NCBI RefSeq assembly: GCF_017161445.1
Contig: NZ_CP071060.1
Location: forward strand, 2,852,001-2,916,000
Source of the DNA: Niveibacterium microcysteis
Lineage (GTDB): Bacteria; Pseudomonadota; Gammaproteobacteria; Burkholderiales; Rhodocyclaceae
Length of the DNA: 64,000 nucleotides
Direction of reading: 5' to 3'
Positions 36,487 to 45,428 of the stretch are shown piece by piece. Every line of letters starts with the position of its first letter. Position 1 is the stretch's first letter. Below the pieces are notes generated by a model, which saw nothing but the letters and a program-made list of their open reading frames with translations, was not told the origin of the DNA and did not search any database. The position numbers and the translations under genes are program-made.

Positions 36487-38820
36487 TCACCGGGAGACTG
36501 ACGACTCCGCGTGCCAGTATCGGCGCGCCACATCGCGCCACCTCGTTACACTGACACCGTCAGGCGCGAATCGCATCTGTATCGCGCCGTCGCGATCCGA
36601 TCGAAGATCCTCGGCGCCGGCTTCACGGTAACGCTCAGTAACTTCCGCATGCGGATGACCGAAGCGACTGCGGTAGCCGACGGCGTACAACACCCAACGT
36701 GGCGACAGGGTGTGCACGAAATCGTCGCCCGACGAACTGCGGCTGCCGTGATGCGGTGCGATGACCACATCGACGGGGCCGAGCAGCCCGGCTTCGATCA
36801 ACTCACGTTCCGAGGCAAGTTCAATATCAGCTGCGAGCAAGGCCGTGTGCACACCGCTGCGCACACGAATCACGCAGCTGTTGCGGTTACCGCCCAAGGC
36901 CCGCCCCGGTGCGGGGTGCAGCACTTCGAAAACAACCCCGTCCCACGCCCATTCATCGCCGCGGGCACAGGGCCTGAAACCGGCGCCACGCAAGAGATGC
37001 GAGGTCGGAAGCGATCCCATCAGCCAATCCGCCGTGATCGAGCCAAGCACCGCTGCAGCACCTCCGGCGTGATCACTGTCGTCATGGCTCACCACCACGC
37101 CCGAGAGACGATTGACACCCTCACCACGCAGGTAAGGCACAACAATCCGCTGGCCCGCATCGCTGCTCGTGCCAAAACGCGGCCCGGTATCAAACACGAG
37201 GTCGTGCGCCGCAGTGCGCACGTGGACCGCCAGGCCTTGGCCCACATCCAGCATCGTCATCTCGAAACTGCCCTTCGGTGGCCGTGCTGGGTGCCAACAC
37301 AGCAAAGACAGCAGGATCACCGCTGCCGCGCCACGCCCGGGTGCCCCACGTGGCGCCAGCAGCCACACGGCGGCCACCGACGCTGCGAGGATCAGAGGCA
37401 AGGGTGCCGCCGCCTGCTGCCAGACAGCCCATTGAGGCCCTGAAAGCCACGCCAGCACCTCGGCAAGTTGCCCGAACAACCACGCCGCAAGGTGGAGCAG
37501 CGGCGCCCAGTCGAGCACCACAAACAAGAACTCCAACGGCAGCAGTACGAAGGTCACCAAGGGTACGGCCACCAGGTTGGCGACCGGCGCCACCCACGAC
37601 ATCTGCCCGGTGAGCGCCAGCAAGGCCGGCAACATGCCAAGCCCGATCGCCCACTGCGCAGCAAGCCAGCGGCGCCACGCCGGACTCGACTGCTCATGCG
37701 GGCTCGCCGCCCACAACAGCAGCGCGACCGCGATGAAGGACAACCACGTTCCCTTGCTCAGCACACACCAGGGGTCCCACAGCAGCACAGAAACCAGCGC
37801 CGCAGCGAGCGCAAGGACCGGCCGCACCGCTCGGCCACCAAAGTTCGCGAACGCAACGACCGCAAGCATCACCAGCGATCGCTGCGCTGGCACGGCAGCC
37901 CCGGCGAGCGCCACATAAGCGGTGGCCGCCAACAAGCCGAACAGGGCCCCGGCGGATTGGGCGGGTAGCCGCAGGGCCAGCCACGGCACGCGCCGCCAAA
38001 GCGCCGCGAGCGCCGACCCTGCAACCAGCGCCCAGATCGTGACGTGCAGACCGGAAATGCTGATCAGATGGGTGATGCCGCTGCGCGAAAACAAGGTCCA
38101 TTGCTCGCTGCTCACACCATCCTGGTCACCGATCGCCAGCGCCACCAGTACCGCACGCCAGGGCGAGTCCGGCAAGGCACGCTCGAAGCGATCGCGGATC
38201 GCCTGCCGCCATTGCTCCACGATGATCATCGGGGAGCGTGTCGTATCCGGCAGTCGCTCAGCATCGCGGGACTCGCGCACGTAGCCACTCGCACCCAGGC
38301 GCTGCGACAGCATTTGCGCCTCGCGATCACTTCCGTGCGGGTTCAGGCTGCCGTGCGGACGCTTGAGGCGGACGGTCAGCGCCCACGCTTCGCCGGCCCG
38401 CAGGTCGGGCACCACCTCGTGCGCATTGCGGTACCAACTCAGTTGCAGACGCGACGGCACCCCAACGGGCGGATCGAGGATTTCAAACACAAATCCGATG
38501 CCGTGATCCACCCGGCGCGGCATCTCGACGATTCGACCCCGTACCGCAATATCCTGCCCCTCAAGTGAGGCCGCAAGGCGGTCTTGCAAGCGGACGGTGG
38601 CGCGCAGCGCGCCCGTACCGTAGCCGAACGTCAGGGCAGCGACGCAGACCAGCGCCCAGGCCAAACGGCGGTCAAGCCGGCCGGACAGGCTGAACAGCGA
38701 CAGCATCGCGCCAAGGCCGACAAGCCCGTACGCGATGTATGTTGGCGGCAGCGTCTGCTGGCTCTGCAGCAGCAACGTGCCCGCGAGCAGGCCAACCGCA
38801 AGGGGAAGGATCAGCGCCAA
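36487..38820 (-). CDS. comEC: ComEC/Rec2 family DNA internalisation channel
   Basis: Inner-membrane channel that passes single-stranded DNA into the cytoplasm during natural transformation. 777 aa. N-terminal DUF4131 with membrane helices, an OB-like periplasmic domain (VRGRIVEMPRRVDHGIGF), the competence domain GITHLISISGLHVTIWALVAG, and a C-terminal metallo-beta-lactamase-like domain (about 505-770) with TMLDVGQGLAVHV, SHDDSDHAGG and HHGSRSSS. The start is a TTG at 38820; the upstream frame is closed by a stop and the ATG at 38834 is out of frame. It lies 96 bases after the Wzz-recombinase fusion gene and in the same direction. Confidence 0.93.
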   Translation of the reverse strand: MALILPLAVGLLAGTLLLQSQQTLPPTYIAYGLVGLGAMLSLFSLSGRLDRRLAWALVCVAALTFGYGTGALRATVRLQDRLAASLEGQDIAVRGRIVEMPRRVDHGIGFVFEILDPPVGVPSRLQLSWYRNAHEVVPDLRAGEAWALTVRLKRPHGSLNPHGSDREAQMLSQRLGASGYVRESRDAERLPDTTRSPMIIVEQWRQAIRDRFERALPDSPWRAVLVALAIGDQDGVSSEQWTLFSRSGITHLISISGLHVTIWALVAGSALAALWRRVPWLALRLPAQSAGALFGLLAATAYVALAGAAVPAQRSLVMLAVVAFANFGGRAVRPVLALAAALVSVLLWDPWCVLSKGTWLSFIAVALLLWAASPHEQSSPAWRRWLAAQWAIGLGMLPALLALTGQMSWVAPVANLVAVPLVTFVLLPLEFLFVVLDWAPLLHLAAWLFGQLAEVLAWLSGPQWAVWQQAAAPLPLILAASVAAVWLLAPRGAPGRGAAAVILLSLLCWHPARPPKGSFEMTMLDVGQGLAVHVRTAAHDLVFDTGPRFGTSSDAGQRIVVPYLRGEGVNRLSGVVVSHDDSDHAGGAAAVLGSITADWLMGSLPTSHLLRGAGFRPCARGDEWAWDGVVFEVLHPAPGRALGGNRNSCVIRVRSGVHTALLAADIELASERELIEAGLLGPVDVVIAPHHGSRSSSGDDFVHTLSPRWVLYAVGYRSRFGHPHAEVTERYREAGAEDLRSDRDGAIQMRFAPDGVSVTRWRDVARRYWHAESSVSR

Positions 38821-38916
38821 TTGCTCAGCGCCATGCCGTTTGCATCATGCGGCGGATTCTCGCCGCATCGGCCTCAGATGCGCGTGCGACGTTTCACATC
38901 AGCGTGACGCAGCAAA

Positions 38917-40911
38917 TCAGTGGACAGGCGGGTAGAACCAATCAACCTGTTCGGCCGCCAAGCGTTGGCCAGTCGGCGCCATCGCACTGTAGGCCGCCAG
39001 GCGCTCAGCAGGCACAGCACCAACGCGAAGCGCCAGATCGCTGAACCGCACGCCCTGTCGCGCCAGATGACTGAGGTAGCTGTGGCGCAAAGCGTCCGCC
39101 GTGACCTCCGCCGGTGCCTGCACCCCGGCATCATGGGCCAGGCAGAGCAACAGGCTATCCAGCGCAGCCCGGTCGAGCGGTGCGCCGGCGGCATTACGCA
39201 GCAAGGGCTGGTCCGGAGCCTCGCTACGCAAATCGGCCAATGCATCGGCGGTCAAACCGATCCGCCTCTGCGACGCTCCGCCAACGCGTAGGGCTGCCTG
39301 CTCGAGATCCACATCGCCCGCCCGCAAAATGAGCAATTCCGAGGGGTCGACACCAGCGAACAGGCAGCGAAGAGCAACCCGTGACGCGCCCGATGCAGCG
39401 GCCAGCAGGGCACTGGATTCCGAGTCCGACAGTTCCCGAGGCAGCGCAAGCGGTGCCGGCAAAAGATCCGGCCGAGCCGCTTGCAACTGCGGTGGCTGCG
39501 CGTTCGGGCCGATCTGCACTGCGCTCGCGCCACCACCCAGCCAGACTGGGCTAACAACAACCGCTGGCTGTGGCCCGCGCGATTGCAGGTAGTCGACAAG
39601 CCACACCGCGAACAGCGCCGCCAGCAGCGCGGCCGCCAAGACAATCGCTGCGTCGCGCGCATAGCGGGGGCGCCAGGTATCGTGTGGCGTACTCGCCCAT
39701 TCGATCACGGACAGCGACGGCATGCGCGCCCGCTCACTCGCCTCAAGCTTGACCAGGCGTTCGAGCGAACTACGATGTAGCGCCTCAAGCTGATCCAGTT
39801 CGTCCTGCATCGCCTTGTACTCGCTCACGCGAATCGCGAAGGACTGCACCACGCCCCGTGCCCCGGCCATTTGCTGACGGAGCCGGTTGGCCGCCTCCTG
39901 GGCGGTGGCGAGCTCCTCCTGTGCTTCGGCGATCGAGGCGTCGCGGCTGGCGCTACGTTGGGCCTTGAGCTGCGCTTCAAGTTCGGCCAGGCGCGCCCGC
40001 AGCGCCCGTGCATTCGGGTCGATGGCCATGTAATCGGCGGTGTAGTTGCGCTCCATGTCGCGCAAGGCCTCACGCGTTTGCGATGCGCGTTGCTCGATCG
40101 AAGCGAGCGTCGGATTGTCGCGGGCGCGCTCGATCGACTTGCCGGCGGCGGCCGACTCACGCAGCGAACGCAGACGCGCTTCGGCCGCCACCACGCGGTC
40201 GTTGGCGACGTTGAGCGAAGTGCTCATGTCCTTCACGCCACTGAGCAGCGCGTTTTCCTGATGGTTCGCCGAAACGATGTTGTGCTGGGCCTGGAAGGCT
40301 TCCACTGCGGCACGCTTCTCCGCGATGCGTGCGCTCAGGCGATCGAGTTCCTCGCGCGACTGCGTAAGTGTCTGCGCCGCAGTCTTCTGGAACTGCTCGG
40401 CGATCTCGTCGCGGTACACACCGATCAATCCATTCACAAGGCGTGCGAGCGCGTCCGGGTGACGGCCCACCGCAGACAGCTCGACGATACGGCTGTCGGC
40501 AACGGCCTCGGCCGACAAAATGCGCTGGATTGCATCGGCAGACTCCAGGCCGTCCATCTCGACGCCCGCCCGATGCAACTGGTCACGCACGCGCTCGATC
40601 AGCGGGCGGCCAGTCAGGCGCTGCACTTCGTCCGCCAGGCCAGGCGCCGGCGGCGGGGCCGCATTGCTCGGCTGCTGCGATGAGGATACTGGGGGCAGGC
40701 TGGCGGCAGGCGTGATCTGGACACGTGCCTCGGCGCGATACTCCGCCGGACGCGAAAAGTCGTAGATCAACCCCAGCACGCTGCAGGCAATGAACACGGC
40801 GCCAAAAACCCGCCAGCGGCGCGAGCGCCGCACCTGAAGATCCGGCCCCAACGCAGGCGGTGCAGAAAACACGCCCGCCCCACGCATCGCCGCTCCGGCA
40901 AATGAACTCAT
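38917..40911 (-). CDS. Wzz/GumC-type polysaccharide co-polymerase fused to a degenerate tyrosine-recombinase-like domain
   Basis: 664 aa from the ATG at 40911 (GGGGAG upstream; a TTG at 40956 is an alternative). Residues 33-50: first transmembrane helix. Residues 55-420: periplasmic Wzz-like part with long coiled coils (about 180-220, 235-300, 300-395) and the GumC-type stretch IEWASTPHDTWRPRYARD before the second helix (about 420-440). Residues 490-655 align by eye with the XerC/D catalytic domain: PRELSDSESSALL, GVDPSELLILRAGDVDLEQAALRV, then TADALRHSYLSHLARQGVRFSDL. Against XerD, Arg148 is replaced by Asp, His244 by Asp and His270 by Ala; Arg247 and the Tyr nucleophile position are kept. 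Catalysis is unlikely; DNA binding is possible. No polysaccharide genes are near. Normal partners at this position in co-polymerases are BY-kinase domains. Confidence 0.7.
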   Translation of the reverse strand: MSSFAGAAMRGAGVFSAPPALGPDLQVRRSRRWRVFGAVFIACSVLGLIYDFSRPAEYRAEARVQITPAASLPPVSSSQQPSNAAPPPAPGLADEVQRLTGRPLIERVRDQLHRAGVEMDGLESADAIQRILSAEAVADSRIVELSAVGRHPDALARLVNGLIGVYRDEIAEQFQKTAAQTLTQSREELDRLSARIAEKRAAVEAFQAQHNIVSANHQENALLSGVKDMSTSLNVANDRVVAAEARLRSLRESAAAGKSIERARDNPTLASIEQRASQTREALRDMERNYTADYMAIDPNARALRARLAELEAQLKAQRSASRDASIAEAQEELATAQEAANRLRQQMAGARGVVQSFAIRVSEYKAMQDELDQLEALHRSSLERLVKLEASERARMPSLSVIEWASTPHDTWRPRYARDAAIVLAAALLAALFAVWLVDYLQSRGPQPAVVVSPVWLGGGASAVQIGPNAQPPQLQAARPDLLPAPLALPRELSDSESSALLAAASGASRVALRCLFAGVDPSELLILRAGDVDLEQAALRVGGASQRRIGLTADALADLRSEAPDQPLLRNAAGAPLDRAALDSLLLCLAHDAGVQAPAEVTADALRHSYLSHLARQGVRFSDLALRVGAVPAERLAAYSAMAPTGQRLAAEQVDWFYPPVH

Positions 40912-41152
40912 GTTGTCTCCCCGCCTACCGGTCCCGGCGACAACGCCTGTCCGCAACCCCCGCGTCGTAGGCAGACCGGTTTTGCCTTAATCCAACAGCA
41001 TGGACCCGATTTCAGGCGATTGCCACCGCAGCAACACCCGGGATACGCGCCGTGTTGAACACGTTGCGTCAGCTGTCACGCTTTTGATCTGCGTCGGGGT
41101 CCTTGCCTGCAAGCGCATGCTCGAATCGTGACACCCGGTGGAAGAACAGATC

Positions 41153-42268
41153 ATGCGACTGCCCAACCCGGTTCGAGCCCTCATACGACGCCGCAAGCGC
41201 ACCCAGCATCACTACACGCTGGCGGTGCACCGCGCCATGTCGCGCACCTCGCTTCGGCTCTCCGCCAAGGCGGCATGGGGGATCGGGGCATTAGGCGCGG
41301 TCATGGTGATCGGCAGCATCGGTTACCACATCATCGGCGGCGACCGGCACAGCTGGCTGGACGCGATCTACATGACCTTCATCACCGTCGCGACAATCGG
41401 CTACGCCGAAGTGATCGAGCTCGACCACAGCCCCGGCGGCCGCATCTTCACGATGCTGATCGGCACCGCGGGGCTCGCCACCGTCTGGTTCCTGTTTTCA
41501 ACGCTGACCGTCTTCCTGCTGGAAGTCGACCTCAACGCCACGCTGCGGAGGAAACGCATGCAAAACCTGATCCGGAAGATGCACGGCCACTACATCGTCT
41601 GCGGCTTCGGGCGGGTCGGGCAGAACGTTGCGGCGGAACTCGAAATGACCGGCCGCGCATTTGCCGCCATCGACCACGATCTGCCGATGCTCGAAGAGCG
41701 CAAGGAACGCGACGAAGCCCTGCTCTATCTGCACGGCGACGCATCCGATGATGAATTGCTGGTTGCCGCCGGGCTCGAGCGCGCACGGGGCATATTTGCC
41801 GTGACCGGCGACGACAGCCTCAACCTGATGATCACGATGACCGCGCGGCAGATCAACCCGCGTATCCGCATCGTTGCGCGCAGCCACGAGCCGCGCAACA
41901 TCGGCAAACTGCGCAAGGCCGGCGCCGACGAGGTGGTGTCGCCCGACTTCACCGGCGGCGTGCGCATCGTCGCCGCGATGATCCGCCCGCACGTGGTGTC
42001 CTTCCTGGACGAGATGCTGCGTTCCGAACACCGGCTGCGTGTCGAGGAAGTCCGAGTACCCGCAGACTTCGAACCGCGCCCGCTATCGTCGCTGCGCACA
42101 CGCAGCGCGCACTTCGTGCTGCTTGCGATCAAGGGCACGCAGGACTGGATCTTCAATCCGCAAGACGACGCCGTGGTGATGCCGGACGACACACTGATTG
42201 CGATGTGCTCGCCCGCCGGACGCCGCGAACTGGAAGAAATGCTCGTACTTGAGCCGCCGCGCGCCTGA
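41153..42268 (+). CDS. Potassium channel with RCK (TrkA-N) domain
   Basis: About 371 aa; two transmembrane helices flanking a pore, then a cytoplasmic TrkA-N and TrkA-C module, the MthK/Kch layout. Pore helix and filter FITVATIGYAEV: the usual GYGD is GYAE here, a variant seen in some bacterial channels. Nucleotide-binding motif VCGFGRVGQNVAAEL follows, with Asp in AAIDHDL; the C-terminal RCK-C segment is near LLAIKGTQDWIFNP. Start uncertain: a GTG at 41138 or ATG at 41153. Divergent from the Wzz fusion gene. Confidence 0.85.
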   Translation: MRLPNPVRALIRRRKRTQHHYTLAVHRAMSRTSLRLSAKAAWGIGALGAVMVIGSIGYHIIGGDRHSWLDAIYMTFITVATIGYAEVIELDHSPGGRIFTMLIGTAGLATVWFLFSTLTVFLLEVDLNATLRRKRMQNLIRKMHGHYIVCGFGRVGQNVAAELEMTGRAFAAIDHDLPMLEERKERDEALLYLHGDASDDELLVAAGLERARGIFAVTGDDSLNLMITMTARQINPRIRIVARSHEPRNIGKLRKAGADEVVSPDFTGGVRIVAAMIRPHVVSFLDEMLRSEHRLRVEEVRVPADFEPRPLSSLRTRSAHFVLLAIKGTQDWIFNPQDDAVVMPDDTLIAMCSPAGRRELEEMLVLEPPRA

Positions 42269-42290
42269 GCGCCGGCGGCGTAACACGCTG

Positions 42291-42974
42291 TCAGGCCTCG
42301 GCGAGCACGCCGTCAGTCAGGGTCAGCCTGCGGTCCGCCCGCGCCGCAAGCGCAGGATCGTGCGTCACGATCACCACCGAGGTGCCGATACGCTGGCGCA
42401 GCGCCAGCATCACATCGAAAACCGTCTCCGCGGTATGGCGGTCGAGGTTGCCGGTCGGTTCATCGGCCAGCAGACAGGCGGGTTCGGTGACCAGCGCCCG
42501 TGCAATCGCCGCGCGCTGGCGTTCGCCCCCCGAGAGCTCGCCCGGCGCGTGCTCAAGTCGGTGCCCCAGCCCAACCGAAGTCAACATCTCGGCCGCTTTG
42601 GCCATTGCCTGCTCGCGCGGCATACGGCGGATCAGCAGCGGCATTGCAACGTTTTCCTGCGCCGAGAATTCCGGCAGCAGGTGGTGGAACTGGTAGACGA
42701 AGCCGAGTGATGCGTTGCGCAGGTGGCCACGCTCGGCCTCGGACAGCGTCGAGAAATCGCGCCCAAGCAGGCGCACCGTCCCGGCCGTCGGCTTATCCAG
42801 ACCGCCCAACAGGTGCAGCAAGGTGCTCTTGCCGGAGCCCGACGCGCCGACGATCGCGACGCTTTCGCCACGCGCCACGGACATCGCCACGCCATCCAGC
42901 ACGACGACCGCACCTGGCCCATCGCCATAGCGCCGGCCCAGGCCGACGCAGGACAAGACTTCGTTCTCACTCAT
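42291..42974 (-). CDS. lolD: Lipoprotein-releasing ABC transporter ATP-binding protein
   Basis: ATPase of the LolCDE complex that extracts outer-membrane lipoproteins from the inner membrane. 227 aa. Walker [11 protein letters not shown], signature [15 protein letters not shown], Walker [12 protein letters not shown] and a His-loop THDP. ATG at 42974 overlaps the lolC stop by eight bases; a longer upstream frame lies inside lolC and is rejected. Confidence 0.94.
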   Translation of the reverse strand: MSENEVLSCVGLGRRYGDGPGAVVVLDGVAMSVARGESVAIVGASGSGKSTLLHLLGGLDKPTAGTVRLLGRDFSTLSEAERGHLRNASLGFVYQFHHLLPEFSAQENVAMPLLIRRMPREQAMAKAAEMLTSVGLGHRLEHAPGELSGGERQRAAIARALVTEPACLLADEPTGNLDRHTAETVFDVMLALRQRIGTSVVIVTHDPALAARADRRLTLTDGVLAEA

Positions 42975-44220
42975 AGCGCAGCGCCTCCGCCGGATTGATG
43001 CGTGCAGCACGCCAGCTCGGGTACAGCGTCGCGAGCAGCGTCACTGCGAAGGACAGCACGGTGATCGTGATGACGTCGTTCCACAGCAGTTGCGAGGGCA
43101 GTTCCGAAATGAAGTAGACATCCTTGGCGAGGAACTGCATGCCGAAGGTCCGCTCGATGGCAGGCACGATCACATCGACGTTGAGCGCCAGCAGCACGCC
43201 GCCGGTCACGCCGATGCCGAGCCCGATCAGGCCCATGATCGCCCCCTGAATCACGAAGATCGTCATGATCGATTTGGGCGAAGCCCCCAGCGTACGCAGG
43301 ATCGCAATGTCCGCCTGCTTGTCCTGCACCGCCATCACCAGGGTCGACACGATGTTGAATGCCGCCACCGCAACGATCAGCGACAGGATGATGAACATCA
43401 CATTCTTTTCGATCTGCACCGCGCGGAAGAAGTTGGCGTGGCTGCGCGTCCAGTCCGATACGCCGATGCTCGGGTCGAGCTTGCTCAACAAGCCACGCGC
43501 CACCTTCGGCGCCGCGTAGAGATCGTCCAGCGCGAGCCGCACGCCGGACACTGAATCGCCCATGCGATATAGCGCCTGCGCGTCTTTCATGTGAATCAGA
43601 GCGAGCCCGACGTCGTATTCGAACATGCCGATTTCGAACACGCCGACGACGGTGAATTGCTTCAGGCGGGGCAGGATCGCCGCCGGCGTGACAAGGCCGG
43701 TTGGCGCAATCAGCGTGACCTTCTCGCCGGGCATCACGCCCATCGCCTTGGCGAGTTCCGACCCGAGGATGATGCCGAACTCGCCCGGCTTCAGATCGGT
43801 CAGCTTGCCGGCCTTCATGTTCTTGGCGAAATTCGCGACGCGGTCCTCGGCTTCCGGCATGACGCCACGGATCAGGGTGCCGCGCACGGATTCGCCCATC
43901 GACAACATGCCCTGCTGCTGCACGAAGGGCGCAACCGCCTTGACGCCCGGATACGCCGCCGCAATCTTCGCCGCGCCCTGCCAGTCGGTCAGGTCGCCCT
44001 CGTAGGCAACGATCTGCGCGTGGGCGGCGACGCCAAGGATGCGGGTGCGCAGTTCGCGCTGGAATCCGTTCATCACCGACAGCACCACGATCAGCGCCGC
44101 AACGCCGAGCGCAATGCCGAGCATCGACACCATCGAGATGAAGGAAATGAAACGGTTGCGGCCCGCCGCGCGGCGTCGGGCGCGCACGTAGCGGAGTCCG
44201 ATCAGGAGCTCGTAGTTCAT
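42967..44220 (-). CDS. lolC: Lipoprotein-releasing ABC transporter permease (LolC/LolE)
   Basis: 417-aa permease with four transmembrane helices (one at about 23-45, three near 270-400) and a large periplasmic domain. Start [16 protein letters not shown] is the family N-terminus. Only one permease gene is present beside lolD, as in many betaproteobacteria, so it may act as a homodimer. The frame extends upstream to 44301, but ATG at 44220 starts homology; its ribosome site is weak. Divergent from the RpfE-type gene. Confidence 0.93.
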   Translation of the reverse strand: MNYELLIGLRYVRARRRAAGRNRFISFISMVSMLGIALGVAALIVVLSVMNGFQRELRTRILGVAAHAQIVAYEGDLTDWQGAAKIAAAYPGVKAVAPFVQQQGMLSMGESVRGTLIRGVMPEAEDRVANFAKNMKAGKLTDLKPGEFGIILGSELAKAMGVMPGEKVTLIAPTGLVTPAAILPRLKQFTVVGVFEIGMFEYDVGLALIHMKDAQALYRMGDSVSGVRLALDDLYAAPKVARGLLSKLDPSIGVSDWTRSHANFFRAVQIEKNVMFIILSLIVAVAAFNIVSTLVMAVQDKQADIAILRTLGASPKSIMTIFVIQGAIMGLIGLGIGVTGGVLLALNVDVIVPAIERTFGMQFLAKDVYFISELPSQLLWNDVITITVLSFAVTLLATLYPSWRAARINPAEALRYE

Positions 44221-44393
44221 CGGCACCGGTCGGCCGGCGCGGCGCAAATATCGGTTCGCACACGCGTCGGCAGGGAGTTCGAAGGGGTTATCTTTACGCA
44301 CGAGGCCTCAGCCCTTCTGGGCGGAGGCCTCGCGTCGGTGCATGTTACACTCCGCCGCCCGTCGCGCGGGAAGTCATTGATCTGCCTGAGATT

Positions 44394-45428
44394 ATGCAAG
44401 TCTCCATCGTCCTACCCGGGCTCCATAACGATGCCGCAGACGCCGCGTCGGCCCTGCGCAGCACCGCCCTGCCCGGCCTCGCCTGGCTGCTCGGTCGCGC
44501 CACGCTCGCTCAAATTGCACCCGCCAGCAGTACATCGGCCTTCGCCAGCCGTTTTGGTGTTGCAGACTGCGCCACGGCCACCCTGCGGCGCGCCGGGGAG
44601 CAGCATCTCCCCTTGCCGCAACCCGGAGACATCTGGCTATGCGCAGACCTGGTCGGCCTGCATTTTGCGCGCGACCAGATGGTGCTGACCGCGCCTGAGG
44701 GGCTCGCCCTGGACGCGAACGAAGCCCAGTCACTGGCGGAGCCCCTGCGCGACGCGCTGCAGGAAGTCGGCGAATTCGTGCTGGCCGGCCCCGAACGCAG
44801 CTACCTGCGGCTGAACGCACCCAGCGATGCAATCTTCAGTGATCTCATCGACGTTGCCGGTCGCCCGGTCGCACTGTTTCTGCCGGAGGGCCGTGGCGGC
44901 CTGCGCTGGGGGCGAATCATCAATACGGTGCAGATCGCACTGCACGACCACCCGGTAAACCGCGCTCGTGAGGCAGCCGGCCGTCGCGCTGCGAACAGCC
45001 TGTGGTTCTGGGGCGAAAGCCGCTTGACCGCAACGCCCCAGCACAGCGCCGATGCAATCTACTGCGACAACCCCGTGGCAGCCGGCCTCGCACGCCTGGC
45101 CGGCAGCACGCCGCAGGCGCTTGCGACCTTCGCCGACGCACCTGCATGTCGTGAAGCCTTGTTGCTGATCGACGCCCTGGATGCGCCCGCCCGCTTTCGC
45201 GACACCAGCCGCTGGCTCGATGCACTCAAGGCACTGGAAGCCGACGTATTCGCCCCGCTCGCAGCGCGCATGCAACGCAGTGAAGTCACGCGTGCCGAGA
45301 TTGTCGCGCCCGGCGAACGTGGCGGCATCGCGCTTGACGTCACCCCTCGGCGCTGGGCTTTCTGGCGCAAATCGATCGCCCCGGAACAACTGCTCACCAC
45401 GCCAATGCCGGCCGTTGCAGGACGCTGA
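44394..45428 (+). CDS. RpfE-type conserved protein next to recJ
   Basis: 344-aa soluble protein of unknown function, often called RpfE-type because a relative lies beside recJ in the Xanthomonas rpf cluster. Visible features: N-terminus MQVSIVLPGLHNDAADAA, the segment YLRLNAPSDAIFSDLIDVAGRP, and GLRWGRIINTVQIALHDHPVNRAREAAG, then FWGESRL. No signal peptide or membrane helix. Its last base overlaps recJ (TGATG), so they are translated together. The old name does not prove a role in signalling. Confidence 0.7.
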   Translation: MQVSIVLPGLHNDAADAASALRSTALPGLAWLLGRATLAQIAPASSTSAFASRFGVADCATATLRRAGEQHLPLPQPGDIWLCADLVGLHFARDQMVLTAPEGLALDANEAQSLAEPLRDALQEVGEFVLAGPERSYLRLNAPSDAIFSDLIDVAGRPVALFLPEGRGGLRWGRIINTVQIALHDHPVNRAREAAGRRAANSLWFWGESRLTATPQHSADAIYCDNPVAAGLARLAGSTPQALATFADAPACREALLLIDALDAPARFRDTSRWLDALKALEADVFAPLAARMQRSEVTRAEIVAPGERGGIALDVTPRRWAFWRKSIAPEQLLTTPMPAVAGR

